Shown in pieces: positions 32,601 to 45,391 of a stretch of 64,000 nucleotides of DNA. How positions within the stretch are numbered: position 1 is the first letter of the stretch; each line of letters begins with the position of its first letter. The DNA lies in contig CM082578.2 in the NCBI GenBank assembly GCA_040954595.2, positions 15,438,001 to 15,502,000 of the forward strand, given 5' to 3'. A program made the translations under genes and the position numbers. The notes beneath the pieces are model-generated. The model did no database searches and had not been told where the DNA came from. It was given only the letters and a program-made list of their open reading frames with translations. This stretch comes from Balanoglossus misakiensis (taxonomy: Eukaryota > Hemichordata).

Positions 32601-35295
32601 TCCATAGAAATGACTTAGCTAATCCTCGAGTTATTCTTAGACTTTTTTTCATACATGGTATTTCCTCTTGATTAACTTTTCCAATACGTCTTAGCCAGGT
32701 TATGTACATAAATTTTACACACTAACATTGCTTGCTTGCTTGTATTTTCAAGTCATATGCGGTGATGTCAAAATTTAAATACATACTGATATAAAGTATA
32801 TAAAGTAAAATTGCATTGATGTGCAACATACAACTGTCATGGCTCCGATACAATTTCTTTGAAACTCGGTACAATGCTTGACCTCATGAGGTTGAAGTTT
32901 AAGACACTACTGTACAGAAATTTGTACAGGGCAGTTGAGATTAGGTGAATAGTGGCAGTGTAATGTCCCATGTGTTTTGAATCTAAATGAAATTTAAATA
33001 ACGGAATTATCAAGCTCATATCAACACATCTTAGTTTCATTTGAATGCATGGCTCCATCAGCTCCTAAATTTAATGATTCGGAAAGGATACAAGTTATAC
33101 CCGCAGTCCCTTGTGTATGCACCGGAACTCTGTTTATAGCCTCTTTATAGTCAATTGCAAGCTTCTGCTACACAAATTTGCGTAAATTTGCTTAATTTTG
33201 TCAGTTTTTACTAGTATTTTCACAAGTACACACACTGATTGGTTAAGCCTGCATAAAATGAGTGGAAATGTTTAATAGAATGTGGATGGGTAAAATTTAA
33301 TATTGTGACAACAAATTGACTACAAACTTCTTGCTAAGCCTGTAGAAAAAACACACATTTCAGTTCTTTCTTCCAACCATGATAGTTGAGTAGCTGTGAT
33401 TTTATTTCCTCTCTTCCATAAAATCATTCAATGAAGCCTTTTAATTGATTTCTTTATTCATATACATTCATTTCCACAAATAATTACTGCCATTTACATA
33501 TCCATGCCTGAGTCTAGCTGACACATTAGACCAACTTCCTGTTAAATTTTTGCTTCCATTTAAAACCCTTACTTAAAAGCCGTTTCTCATTTCCATGGTG
33601 ATATCCATAGAAATCTACACCACAATGAAACAATACAATGGAAGCTATATATACAATAATTGAAATATGGACAAGTAACAAGTTGAACGCAAGATTACTC
33701 ATTCATCAAATCAGTGGCCATGACCGAGTCAACACTAGACAGCTTTATGACTGAATAGCACACTTTGAAAGGGAAATCATGGAAAAAGTGAATAAAGCAT
33801 CTCTTGCATTATTATTATTTATAAGTGATGAGCTCAAAAGTCCATGCAGAAGGGAAAAGTTTGGATAAAAAATAGCATCAAGGACACTACGCTCCCATTT
33901 TATCAAAATTGTTCAATTCAAGTATGAATTTTAAATCTCACCTTGCAAAGCTAACAAAGCCACGTCTGGCAGGGGTTCAAAGGTCACATCACGGCCTTCA
34001 GACTTAAATTTAGCTTCTTGGGCCTGAAACAGGAAAGACGGAAAAAATGCAATGAAACACACACATCAGCTCAATCCATTTCCCAACCTGCTTATCAACT
34101 TTTTACATGACACTGAAAGTATGTTCTTAATGACATCTTGTTTTACCAAATTATCTAACTGACAACTTTTCATCAGAATTTTAGTGTGAACAACAGAATA
34201 CATGCTGATAGATAAGAAAACAAAGCAAATACAGAGAGACTAATAATAGACCATCTCCTTTCATGGAGGGTACCTTCTAAGCCGTTACCTCCCTTCCAAC
34301 TAATCCATTAACACTCAACTCACCTTCATATGCGCAATATCCTTGTCAATACAGCCAGCGTTGGAAACCACATACAGATATCCATCACTGGTTTTACTGA
34401 CAATCAAATCATCTTTGATTCCACCTTGTTCATTGGTGAACAGGGAGAGTGTCCCTGTGTTATCAGCCAATCCTGCTACATCGCCTGAAATATACAGATA
34501 TCAGATGCTGTTTTTGCCATGTAAACATTCATTTCATGTCATCAGAACAGCTATATTGTTTTGTTTTCTGCACAATTATTCTAGCCTTGGAAAATTTGAC
34601 TTCATGTTAACACAAGGCCAAAATTGAGATCCAAATTTTCAACTCATGATACACATGTGACAAGTGTAACTGGTACTTCATGCTAGTTGGAGAAAAAAAA
34701 ATAAAACTCTGAACCTTACCTACAATGAGACTTTCTATAAAACTGACTCTGTCTTTCCCATAGATTTTACTCTGTTGCATGTGAGAGACATCAAAGAGTG
34801 AAACATTACTCCTTGTGTGTACATGTTCTGCTAGCAGGCCAGATGACTTGTATTGGACAGGCATAGCAAACCCTGCAAAGGGTACCATCTTAGCCCCATG
34901 CTCAATGTGCAAGTCGTACAAACATGTCTTCTTCAAATTCTCTTCTGCCTGGGAGGGAGAAAACACACACCAAGTTCATAACTATTAAATAAAAAATAAA
35001 AATGGACTTATGCGCATACACATAATTGTGAGTGCTCACAATTCTTCATCTGTGTATACAAAGTAGGGCGTTTAAATTGAACGACCAGTAAATACTCCGA
35101 ACGACGGATGCATCACAGTGGCGTGGCAGACGGACGAATGCAGCAGACGATTTTCTCCAGTGGTCTACTCACCTTCGACGCTAATAACCGCTTCTGTGGG
35201 AGGACACAAGCATCCCACACAGTGACACGCCGTAACAGCTTCGATGCAAGGCCAGAGACACGATTACAATACACGGACATTTTGAAACATGGCAT
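29661..35295 (-). CDS. AMT: Aminomethyltransferase, mitochondrial (glycine cleavage system T-protein)
   Basis: T-protein transfers the methylene group from aminomethyl-lipoyl H-protein to tetrahydrofolate, releasing ammonia, in the mitochondrial matrix. Exons are 35173-35295, 34720-34948, 34324-34484, 33942-34023, 30822-30967, 30457-30643, 30158-30274 and 29661-29878 (420 residues; human 403), all in phase. Family landmarks are [92 protein letters not shown] and the end [14 protein letters not shown]. The Arg-rich, acid-poor N-terminus fits a mitochondrial targeting peptide. A second Met at residue 6 (MSVYCNR) may be the true start. One donor is GTTTGT (after the GYTGEDGVE exon), and the following upstream intron is about 3 kb. 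Confidence 0.96.
30968..33941. other. Long AMT intron, no gene recognised
   Basis: About 3 kb of AT-rich sequence between the AMT exons ending ALLALQG and starting [10 protein letters not shown] see no exon, tandem repeat or RNA gene in it on either strand. Confidence 0.55.
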
Positions 35296-35580
35296 GTGGA
35301 AATTTCGGATGAAATCAGCTGATGTCAGGTGACCCTACTTGTTCTCGATCCCAAACGAGACAGGATGTTGACCTGTTTTGACCTCAACGTATTTATAGAT
35401 TTGTCGAAAGAGGGCGGTATATTGAGCAGACAGCAATACATGTACTTGGAAAAACTCGACAATTAAATTAGTTAATCTTTATTGAAACATAAAAGTAACA
35501 TAAAATACACACACAATAAATATGACAAGCGACTACTTGGGGAAAACGGGAGTATACAAACGTGAAGTGCGTAAATGAGA

Positions 35581-38121
35581 TTACAATGTCGTTTCTGGGA
35601 TAACTTCATTGTTTAAATATGCTGCATTGATGTAAATGAAATCTATCTTGTCATCATCATTATTCATGGCATGCTCTGCCGCTGTCGTGATCGGCTTAGA
35701 ATCATAACTGTCAACATTCTTGTGGAAGAGACAACGACATTTGAAGAGTTCCAAGAAGACACACATAGCGGCTAGGAGGAACGTCGCCCCACTCAGAAAG
35801 ATGGGTCCATTGTAATTCCCATTGTCAAACAGCCATCCTAAAAAGAGAGAACACACACGAGGTAAGTAACTAGTAGTATGTCGAAAAAGCTGTTTGTGTT
35901 CACTGTTCAGTATATTTCCCTAAATCACAGATGTACACACACTATTAACCATTTAATCGATTTTAACACCTTTTATCCATGGTGCAACCAGATGTATCAA
36001 AACCAACCAGGAATTCTGCAGTGTTGGTTCCTTTTTATCATTTATGACGTGGTTTTCAATGATGGTTTTCATGTCCTGCGATGACTCTACTCACCCGACA
36101 AAGGCGGTCCAAGTAGTCCACCGATGCCAAAGGGAGGGAGTGATAAGCCAATCGCATCGGGCAACTTCTCTTCCCCGACATATTCTTTGCAGACGACCAC
36201 AATGACAGTCATGAAGACACCACTACAAAGTCCCAGTATGCCACAGTAAATTCCGTACGTCACCTGTGATGTCATCAGTACGCTGAATAGTGACGTCACA
36301 CCACAGACAGCCAACGACGCGTGATAAGCCTGGGATCCAGTCACCAGTTTCATTTGTAAGAACCACGCGTGCCCAAGTTGTCCGATGACGTTAAATATCC
36401 CGACTATTGAAGCTAGGAATGCGGCATCACTCGGCGATATTCCATTGTCGGTTGCCTTAGCAACTAAGTATATTAAGGAGCTGTTGTAACCAATGCCGAT
36501 TAGGAAAAAGCTGATTGAAAGTCCCCAAAATAGTGGTTTCGTGCGATATAAAGTCCAATCCAAAAATTTAAACCAACTTTTAGGTTTACTCTCAATAGAT
36601 CTAGCATGCTCGAATTGTTCTCCGACATGTCCACTGTTTGTCGCTTCTAAGGTAAAACGCATCTTTCGGAGCGACTTCACGATGTCTTGATTGTCGTGTG
36701 GGAGGATGTTCCCAGTGAAAAGTCCACTTGCAGCCCTAACCATGGACGCCAAAGCTTCCGATTCCATCAAATTGCAGAATTTGCCCTCATACAGGTACGG
36801 GATGGGTTGTTGCACGCTACGCAAGTCGTTGCCATGCCGTGAAAGTTTACTTGGTATTCCTATCAGGTCCATTTTTGATGACGATGCATTTCCGTTCGGA
36901 TTGGTTTCTGTGACCGAAATCGATACCTGGTCACCATCTGTGAGCGCACGAACTTTTTCACCATTCAGGTTCGACACTTGCTTCCCATTTAGAACAGCCT
37001 TGAAACTATCAACGACGTTCGGACTTACAACGCACTGAGTAACGTCCGCTTCCGTCGCCATGTCCAGAATAGTCGGAAATCCCATATTCAATAGGGTTGG
37101 GGGTATGGACAGACCGTACGCGATGGAGAACACGTTACTTGGCTGGTGCCTTCTTCTGGGTATGGCGTCGACCGGTCTAAATATGGCGGCCGATACAAAC
37201 AAATTAGCCGATATCCCGGATAGGATCATAAACGTGCTTTTCCAGCCGAAATGTTCGGTGAGAAAGTGAAGCAGTGGAGGGAACACAAAGAGACCAGCAC
37301 TGGCTCCTGTGAAAGCCAGCGCATTAGCCAAGGCGAATCGTTCTGTGAAATATAAGCCCAGTATACTGATACTTGGTGTAAACGCCAAACCGAAGCCGAT
37401 TCCTGGAAGAAATGGCGAAAAACGAATGAATGAGTGAATGAATGAATGAATGAATGAACGAGTGAATGAATGAATGAATAAAACAAAAGTTCGCAATATT
37501 GGCTTACCCGTCACGAGTCCATAGCTGATATACAGAAAGGACAAACTAGTCGCATATGAACTGAGAAACATTCCAAGGGTGGAGAGGAAAGCGCCAAATG
37601 CAACCACCTGTCGGATTCCATGTTTGTTACTCAGGGCGCTGGCCACGGGACCTAAAATGATTTAATGGAGGAAATTATTACAACGATGCTATATAATTTG
37701 GTGTGCTTTTCATAAAATCAGTCATCTTTGCTCTTCAAATATATTTCGTTGCGACTTTTTCTAGTGGTGTCTTGTTTATTGACACAGTATTAAAATTATA
37801 ACTCTACAGTCTATGGTCTCTGTCGTATCTCTGTCTCTCTCCAGACTAAATTCCCGTCGACAACACTTCACTGGGCCACTTACCACAAAAACTAACCATA
37901 GATATAGCAAGCGATATCACCCACGACGTGTCTGCCACACTTTCATCGAAAACCTCCGCAAGAACAGATAGGACTGCTCCCATTGTCGGTGGCAATCCAG
38001 CACAAAGCATGATGGCTACGTTGCTCCCGATCACAACTATCCACTTCCAAATTCGGTTCTCCGATTTCGACCCACCAGTCGGATTATTACTGACGGTTGT
38101 CATAGAAATAATGTTCTCCAT
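35581..38121 (-). CDS. SLC16/monocarboxylate-transporter-like MFS protein
   Basis: Predicted plasma-membrane major-facilitator transporter of the SLC16 (MCT) type. The substrate is not predictable. Exons are 37884-38121, 37508-37651, 36095-37402 and 35581-35837 (648 residues), in phase. TM1 begins WKWIVVIGSNVAIMLCAGL. The N-half contains ADTSWVISLAISMVSFCGPV, IGFGLAFTPSISILGLYF and an ALANALAFTGASAG helix typical of MCTs. A roughly 180-residue hydrophilic loop separates the halves. The C-half has LFWGLSISFFLIGIG and GLSLPPFGIGGLLGPPLSGW. The start MENIISM (38121) puts about 25 residues before TM1, as usual. An in-frame upstream ATG at 38319 would add 66 residues with no family similarity. A minus-strand AATAAA at 35478-35483 may end the mRNA only about 180 bases from the AMT start codon. 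Confidence 0.88.
37425..37480 (+). repeat. (GAAT)n tetranucleotide repeat
   Basis: About 14 imperfect GAAT units (some GAGT or GAAC) in the SLC16-like intron, starting about 25 bases from the 1308-nt exon. Apparent Phe-Ile-His-Ser repeats on the minus strand come from this tract and are not coding. Confidence 0.9.
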
Positions 38122-39095
38122 TCTACGTTGTATGGAATAGTGGTGGTAGCACTGTTTGGCCTTTTGACGGGGTATTTTTCCACCGATATGAAATTGATGA
38201 AGATAGCTCAGTTTATAACAGCGGCTGTAGATATCAGGACAGTAGTCAGAATAACTGACAGGGCAGACCTTTACCGTGATATGCTCGGCAGTGAATCTAG
38301 GGTTGAACATCGGCGCCAAGTCCTTTTTATTTTTTTATTTTTTTATTGAATGTAACTCGGCTAAGACAAACAGCGTGTATCCGTTGATGTCAATATGTTG
38401 CACGGGAGTGGGTCTACATAACGCTGTGATCTCAATATGTAAGAATACATTTATAAAGAAAAGGATGACAGGGGGTCGTCCGTAACAGCTGAAAACGTGC
38501 GTTCCAGCGGACGGGGAGTGTCGTATTGTTGTCCGGACTCAATGACAGGTCACACCACTGCATGTATGTGCATACACCAAAGGAATAGGGCGATTGGCAA
38601 GTACGCGATGACGTTTAAAATAATGCGTATGGTTCTTTTCAATATGTGACTGTGCCGTGGCAAGGGTTGCATATTCCTGGGGCGGCATTCATTTTGATAC
38701 AAAACAACGGATTTTCTGACACTGCACGCAGGAAATGTCTCCTCGTTTGAATCATACATTTAAAATAAAATAAAATGAGGATATTTACAAGGTCGCTGTG
38801 TGTGTCTTAACAATTGACAACGTCACTTTACTGGGGACTGACGCGTCCTGCCTGTCTTGTCACGTGAGACGCACAGTGATCAGCGAAACCACAAAAACTC
38901 ATTCCAAACGTTCATTATAATGACGTCACAAATATCACGTTATTGCGTAAACGTTCCATGCCAAAGTTCCGCCACCACCAACACGATATACAATGTAGTC
39001 GAATGACCGAGAGTCGGGCCCGATAGTTATTTTCCTTCGACTACCAATTTCGTCATTCTATTTTTTAATAATCACTGTATCGTTTCGTGATCAGT
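38122..39095. other. Divergent region between the SLC16-like gene and the small two-exon gene
   Basis: No supported coding exon. The stretch holds the SLC16-like 5' UTR and probably both promoters. Moderately GC-rich segments with CpGs occur at 38820-38960. Confidence 0.5.
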
Positions 39096-39663
39096 ATGAT
39101 TGTCACAATATTTCTGGTTCAAGTTTTGGTTACTCATATTTTACCCCGATTAGTTTTTAAATCTTCGTTCGGGTAAGTTCAGAAAACACCTTAATACACT
39201 TAGGCCTAACTGTCGCGTTTTCTCCTAGATGTAGGCCTAATAGTTAAACGTTTTAATAATAATAAAGAGGCTAGTTCCCATCATTTACGAGGACTATTAG
39301 ACCTATTTCCATCACTTTTCTATGAATCTGATCACTTTTGTCATTTTCAGTGCCCCGACGAAGAAAAAGAGAAACCTCCATGACGAGATAATGGAAATGA
39401 AGAAATGCAAAAGTATGGAAGAAGTCATCATGATCCTCAGCGAGAGAAGCAAGAAAGAACTCTCCTCTCTGTTGTTAGAACAAGATGACGTCATTGATAA
39501 CTTGCAACAGCAGCTTGTACGTGAATTCAAGAAGAAAAGAAAACTGATGCGTGAAATTATACAGCTGAAAGCAAGACACTTTTACGAATATATTCCGAAA
39601 GAGTTAGAGCAGACACAAACATATGAACGTCGACGGGAGGGAGAGGTGGCAGTTTATTATTAG
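39096..39663 (+). CDS. Small two-exon gene, hydrophobic N-terminus plus coiled coil, unknown function
   Basis: Not recognised. Exon 1 (39096-39172) encodes MIVTIFLVQVLVTHILPRLV and a few more residues and ends in phase 2 at a good donor (GG|GTAAGT). Exon 2 (39351-39663) begins after TCATTTTCAG and continues in frame for 103 more residues to TAG, 129 in total. The N-terminal hydrophobic stretch could be a signal peptide or membrane anchor. The rest is highly charged and helical, with a probable coiled coil (ELSSLLLEQDDVIDNLQQQL, then FKKKRKLMREIIQLKARHF). The segment MKKCKSMEEVIMILSER resembles KKCRSTEEIVKLLSEK in the last exon of the convergent IHO1-like gene. Exon 1 rests only on frame and splice signals, so a different upstream exon is possible. 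Confidence 0.5.
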
Positions 39664-39918
39664 GTGAAATAAAGAACCATGGCAACTGGGTTTTGCGCAT
39701 TATATTCGTATATCCATGTTGTACGTGTATCATCATATATTCATCTGGATATATTGAACCTTTCATTACATTTTTTTATATAAACACCTAACATTTAAAG
39801 AACTCTTCTGTCAAAGAAGTTGACTTCCTGAACAATAAAAGATCACTGTATATATATATATAGAAACAACATATGATTTTTTTTTGGTCTGAACACAACA
39901 GAATAGACTTGTTGCTGT
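39664..39918. other. Convergent 3' flanks with a short AT tract
   Basis: 3' ends of the small plus-strand gene and of the IHO1-like gene face each other over 255 bases. AATAAA occurs at 39833-39838, and a (TA)n run sits at about 39850-39860. Confidence 0.5.
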
Positions 39919-42900
39919 CTAGCAAAGTAAGCAAGGTTTATGCAGACACCTGCAGTGTTGCAACGTCACTGGTGTTTGTACATCTTCACAGATCTTTTGA
40001 TATTTTGGATACTGATACCGGACCTTTTCAGAGAGAAGTTTGACAATTTCCTCCGTGCTTCTACACTTCTTGAAACTAATATCTGAAAACAGAAATGTCA
40101 ATGTTACATTTAGTATGACTTATGAGAGAAATAAAACAGAAATAGAACAAAAAAGCCAGAAAAGAGTGCAGTACAATCGTAACCAACATGTCTACCAGTC
40201 TCCTGGTATCTGTTCAGATTCCCCAAATGTTTATTTGTAATATAAATGAAAGGAGTGATATGTGATACTCACACGTTCGTTTTCCATGCGGTTGACTGGA
40301 GTGGAACTTGAACAGTTCCAAAAGTCATCCTCGTCTTTTGTAGTTGAGCTCCTCAATTCCTCTTCAGGGCTCTTCATAAACACTAAACACATATCATGTA
40401 AATGAAAGAAGAGACATATCAAAATATGACTTGCATATTTGATGTAGCCAACGCTTGCATACAAAATCCATACACATAATTCCTGATCAGCAGAGAGTGA
40501 TACACAGTTGATGGACACACAAGACAATTTCTGGTTGAAAGGTGAATTTTACTGGACATTAAGCATTGTCTTCATTTGTATGAGTGAACAGTTTCTTGGC
40601 AAGTACTCACCTGGGGAATCTGGAATCACCAAGGAAAACGTTTCTTGGGAGCTATCCTCAGAATCTGAATCTGAATAGTGGTTTGAGATTTTCAGAACAT
40701 TTGGGCCTGAAGTGAAAGTAAAGGTATAACAGAGAGAAAATGTTGTTTATGTTAGTCTGTTTACTGATCCACATTTCATTATTTGTTTATAAGCTAAACC
40801 TCTCTGAAATTGATGAAGTTATGCTATGTGTGAAAACACAGACATTGCTTGCAGCTCTAACTATTGTAAGTCCACTCAAGTTCTGGGTCTTGCTAACAAA
40901 TCTTTTTATTTGTGCTGAATTTAGAAGCAAAGTATTGATCTGCATGTAAATTATCACAGAGACAGCAGAGCTACTATCCTTCCATGTACATGTACCAAAC
41001 TACATGTCGCCCTCTATTGTACTTAAATGAGCTACTTTTGTTTCCATACATGAACAAACGATGTGTTATGTTGGCATGACTGTAATAAAAATGATTATAC
41101 CTCTGGTAGCAATCTGACTGACTCTATTGTCTTTCCCTGATGAAGTGGATCCAGATCTCTGATTTTGGCTAGGAACAATGCTTGGTGTTCTTCTTTCACG
41201 CTTGACAGATCTTCTAATCACTGGTTGAATTTCATCTTCCCTTTCAACAGTAGGCACATTTTCATCTCTGCTCTGCAGGCTTTCACCAAAACTCTGGTTT
41301 CTTCCTATTTCTCTAGTTTTGAGATCCTGAAAACTCAAAAACTGACTGGGTATAGTTGAAAGTGATCTACTTCTCTCCATGGTTTTCCCTGATCTGGTAA
41401 CTTTGCTTCTCTTCTTGATGCTGACATTGTCTACTGATGAATTTGTGTTCAGAAAATCAATATTAGACACACCTGCCTTTACAGGAGGATAATGTTGCTG
41501 GTATGATGCTGCTGTTCTTTCTTCATCTTTCTCGCTTACTTCTGATATTTGTTGCCCTCTGACATTCTTATCATTGAGTCTCTGAGATTTTCTGGTGGCA
41601 TGCTCCTTTGGTTGGCTCCCACTGATTCTTCTTTTTCTACTGGTTCTTCTGTACTCATCTAAGTTATTCACCTCTTTGTTCTGTCCACCATTATTTGTGG
41701 ACACAGCCGTTTGTTGAACCCGTGGCATAACAGTTGCAACTGGGGATTGCTTTGCCTTGGCTCTGGCAGCACAAGCCCACTTACTGTTTTCCATTGTGGG
41801 TGACGTCAGTGATATTGGCAAGGTTTGGTATACAGCAGCAACAGGCTGGTGTCTTGGCTGTTCAGTTGACACACTCTGCATTTTGAGGTGGGGTTGCTGG
41901 TATCCAGGCTCTCTAATGTCATTCCCTTTGAAATGCATTTGTTGAACCAATCCCACTGGATTTGTTTCCACATTCACATCAGTTTTATGTGGAACTGCAG
42001 TTGCTATTGTCTTGGGATATCTGTCAGTTTCATAAGCATGTTCTACATTGTGTGTTGCTATGCCACTTCCTTGTTGATACTGTTGACATTGATAGCCAAT
42101 ATTATTTTGTTCATATAAATGAATTTTATCCGAATAGGTAACTGGCTGAGCTGTTTGATGAGGAAAACCACATCTCACGTTGTCAACAAGTCTTGGGAAG
42201 GTGACATTCATCCTTGCATGACTGCTGTCAGAAGTATGTGCATAATTGTTGTTGATAGCTGATACCAATGTATTGCTTGTTGTTGTGCATGGAGGAATAG
42301 CAACAGGTGGTATGGAGTTGCAAGCAATGTTGTGTGCTTTCTCATGGTTTTCTTTGTGTGATAATGCATAGAATTTGTCTTGCTGTTGATGAAACTTCTC
42401 CAGTTGTTCTCTATTCAACTTCTGTTGTTCACTGTAGGCAGCTTTCAAGGAATCAACAATATCCCTCTGCTGCTGTTTCTGGACTTCTACTAGTTGAGAC
42501 TGGAGTAAATCTATTTGGGAATCTTTCTACAAAGGTAACACAACAAAAGTTGAAACTTGGAAAAAGTCCACAAGGAACAGGAACAGTACATTGAACAGAA
42601 TGGATGTTATATTTTTTTTAGTAATCTCATACTTACCATCGCAATTATCTTTTCCATCTCTGCCATTTTCTCTTTGTCTTCATCTTTTGCTTTCAGTGTT
42701 TCAAGCAAGGTTTGGTAGTGGGATGTCAGGTCTTCATTGACTAAATACACATCAAAAGCATCAATGCCCAATAATCATTTAATCATGGTGGAATGAAATC
42801 TGTCATGGCACAACAAACCAACTGACAAGCAATCATCACTTGGGTAGTCCTTGTGTCAAGTTCAAATGAAACATGTCAGGCATGTTTGAGGAATATGATA

Positions 42901-43918
42901 TAAAAAACACCAAATATATTGAAATTGTAACAGTCTCATTTTGATTAGTAGAGCAAGAAAACATCAGAGAAAATCCACACTGGCTTAGACATTTTTTCTC
43001 TAATGATACCTTTGTTCATCAACTGTGCAGACTGCTCTGTTCCCTGTGTTATGCCTTTGTTCACAGTTTCCTTGATGGCCTCGACTGCTGACTTCACTTC
43101 TTCAATGCAAGTCCTCACTCCAGCAAATATTTTATTTATCAAATCTCTGTTATAAATGAGAAGGAACAACTTATTCAGGCTTCTGAATGAAATGTACCTT
43201 CCAAAACATACAAAGCCTAATTTATCAGAAAATATAGTTACCTTTCATCTCTTTCTTTGGCTTTATTTTTATTCAGTTCCAACTGCTCAACATACCCTAA
43301 GCTTCTCACACTTGGTTTTATGGAAGCTGCCTTCTCAAAATGGGTATTATCTTTGCCAAACAAAGGAGGCATTGATAAGTACTTGAGGTGATATTTTGAT
43401 TGGTCACTGGAAGACTAGGTTAGAGAGAGAGAAGGAGAGAGAGCGGTAATAATCTAATTACAATTTACATATATCATCAAACTTGGACTGAAATAGAATT
43501 ATATATACATAACTTTCACAAATGATTTATCATACTAATTTCTCTACCTCATTCCTTTGATGAATTCCTGAAGGCTGCTGAGACAGCCTCTGGGAGAAGA
43601 GTTCATATGAACTGGCCTGGGAATTCTCCAGTTGTGAGTTATTTCCCTGACTGAAAGCTTGACTTGACTGGAAAGCAGAGTCTTCCCAATCATTTGCAAA
43701 CCTTGTATTCTTCAGGAACTCCCTGTGTGCAAAAAATAATGTACAAGTGTGTTTCAAAGTGATAATTTTATGAAAGTGCTGAGAAGAGTAAAATGGGCTC
43801 AACATAATATATTGGGTCACAGCCAGACTAGGTTAGGTCTGGGTATAGAATTTTAACATCTATATTACCCTGGATTTGTGGTGTAAATATCCCGAGTGTT
43901 CACTTGATTAACCAGCAT
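39919..43918 (-). CDS. IHO1: IHO1 (CCDC36)-like meiotic HORMAD1-interacting protein
   Basis: IHO1 works with REC114 and MEI4 on meiotic chromosome axes to promote Spo11 double-strand breaks. Exons are 43869-43918, 43548-43722, 43242-43414, 43010-43146, 42637-42740, 41101-42526, 40611-40706, 40275-40382 and 39919-40082 (810 residues; human 594). The family call rests on the N-terminal third: a Ser/Gln-rich region, then MPPLFGKDNTHFEKAA, VRSLGYVEQLELNKNKAKER and a helical segment (DLINKIFAGVRTCIEEVKSA) in the same order as vertebrate IHO1 (LFG motif, LLEQFEEKKKRAKDK, helix). A coiled coil about 180-270 follows, then a long disordered Gln/Ser/Arg-rich region. The last exon (KKCRSTEEIVKLLSEK) uses the donor GAAC|GTGTGA. 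An alternative donor 2 bases downstream changes that frame. A 5' non-coding exon probably lies at 44427-44510. The identification is from remembered similarity, not a search. Confidence 0.72.
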
Positions 43919-45391
43919 TCTCAATGCTCTTTCTCTGTGAGATTCCGCTAGAAAAAAAATAGAACGACATATTTTTATAGGATGTTTGAACTCGGAAACT
44001 GTAGCACTGCCATTGCTAATATGTGCCTGTCAAGGTGGAGTCCCCTGTACAAAATAGTCGGCAGCCGATGGAGTGGCGTGCAGCTACGGAGATATTCAGA
44101 CATGTTGTTTTTATAAGTTACGGTTTACACGTCTACGGTCTAACCAATATGTAACAAAAAATGAGCATGGAAGGCCTTGCATACTTTAATTCATATTGTC
44201 ATAAAATTGGGAACAACTGGAAAATAACATTTTCTCTTGTTTCTCGGTGTTTCGTCGTTTTTATGGATTCATATGAACAAAAGTTGTAGTGGCTATGATG
44301 TATGACATGGTATGGTCAAGCAGACGACAATTTGTGTCGATTGCACATTTCCAGTAACCTGCTTTGAAATGATGCGCAAATTGTCTCATAACATCAAATA
44401 TGGAGTTAAATGGACTTCATTCTTACCAATGGTACCCGGTAGCAAAACAGTTTCCTTAATGTGTTAATTCAGGAGAATTTACAGTGCAATATCTCAGAGC
44501 TCCTCTCGTGACATCTGACTGACTGCCTGCCAAGCGCGTGCGGGCTCGGGCGCGATATGACGTCACTCAACCCTCTTTCGTTCGTGACATGTCATGTGAC
44601 ATGTGAAGAAGTATATTTCTGCCACATTCAAAAATGTCCCTGGTTTGATTCAAAATATTTACGCGGAAGTCAATTCTTTTTTGAGTCGTGGATAATAAAC
44701 ATGAGCACCAACCTCCCTCCCTCTCTAAACGAAAGTTTGGAAGTGCGAAAATGTGACAAGGAATCCGAATGCTTTGAACTTTGGCATACTAACATCCCAA
44801 CCAAAGCTTCAGATTTAACTTTAATGTTGTGACTACAAAACCTTTTGGGAAACTTCCTGAATAACAGTCAGCAGCTGCCAATTTATGATTTCCTCACTGA
44901 ATGCGAAATCTTGCAAACTTCCATACACTACATGTATGCTGTTCACGAGTTTTATTTTTCGGAAAGTTGCAAGTCATTCAAGTGCCAGAGTTCACTCACA
45001 ATACAGAAGTGTTTTAGCCACAAATGTCTTAAACGGGTCATGATGAGTGTTGCTTGGTAAATTATGTTTACATCTTTTTGCGTTGAGGCCGAAAATGAGC
45101 TTGTGTGATTTGGATTGCTGGAAATGCTGGCAAGTTACGTGGACATGCGCACTGAAACATAGCGAATGCCCGCCCACGCGCAACTTGATCGACGTTCTGG
45201 AAGGAACACAGACGCGTGATTGGCCAGAACTGGACGGAGCTAATTATGTATTTTGTTTTCTGGTTACGGCGTTGTGTTTATTTCCGCTATCTGATTACCA
45301 TGCACGTTGGAAACCACTGAGCTTCGATCCAGGTGATCAAGGTGAACAGCTGAAAACAAGATTTAATTTGTGCTTTCTCTGCCAGATAACG
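43919..45391. promoter_or_regulatory. Divergent promoter region of IHO1-like and downstream gene
   Basis: IHO1 (minus) and the next gene (plus) start within about 1.5 kb. A probable IHO1 5' UTR exon ends at 44427 with donor GTAAGA. Its frame has stops before the IHO1 ATG, so it is non-coding. At 45049-45062, GTTGCTTGGTAAAT is X-box-like, and TGTTTAC follows at 45066-45072. Short open frames here (for example 44557-44832) have no support. Confidence 0.45.

Noticed and set aside
37226-37486. Phe-Ile-His-Ser repeat protein on the minus strand
   Set aside because: Translation of the GAAT tetranucleotide repeat in an intron of the SLC16-like gene.
44557-44832. Plus-strand open frame starting MTSLNPLSF in the IHO1 divergent region
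   Set aside because: No splice partner, composition like flanking non-coding DNA, and no recognisable motif.
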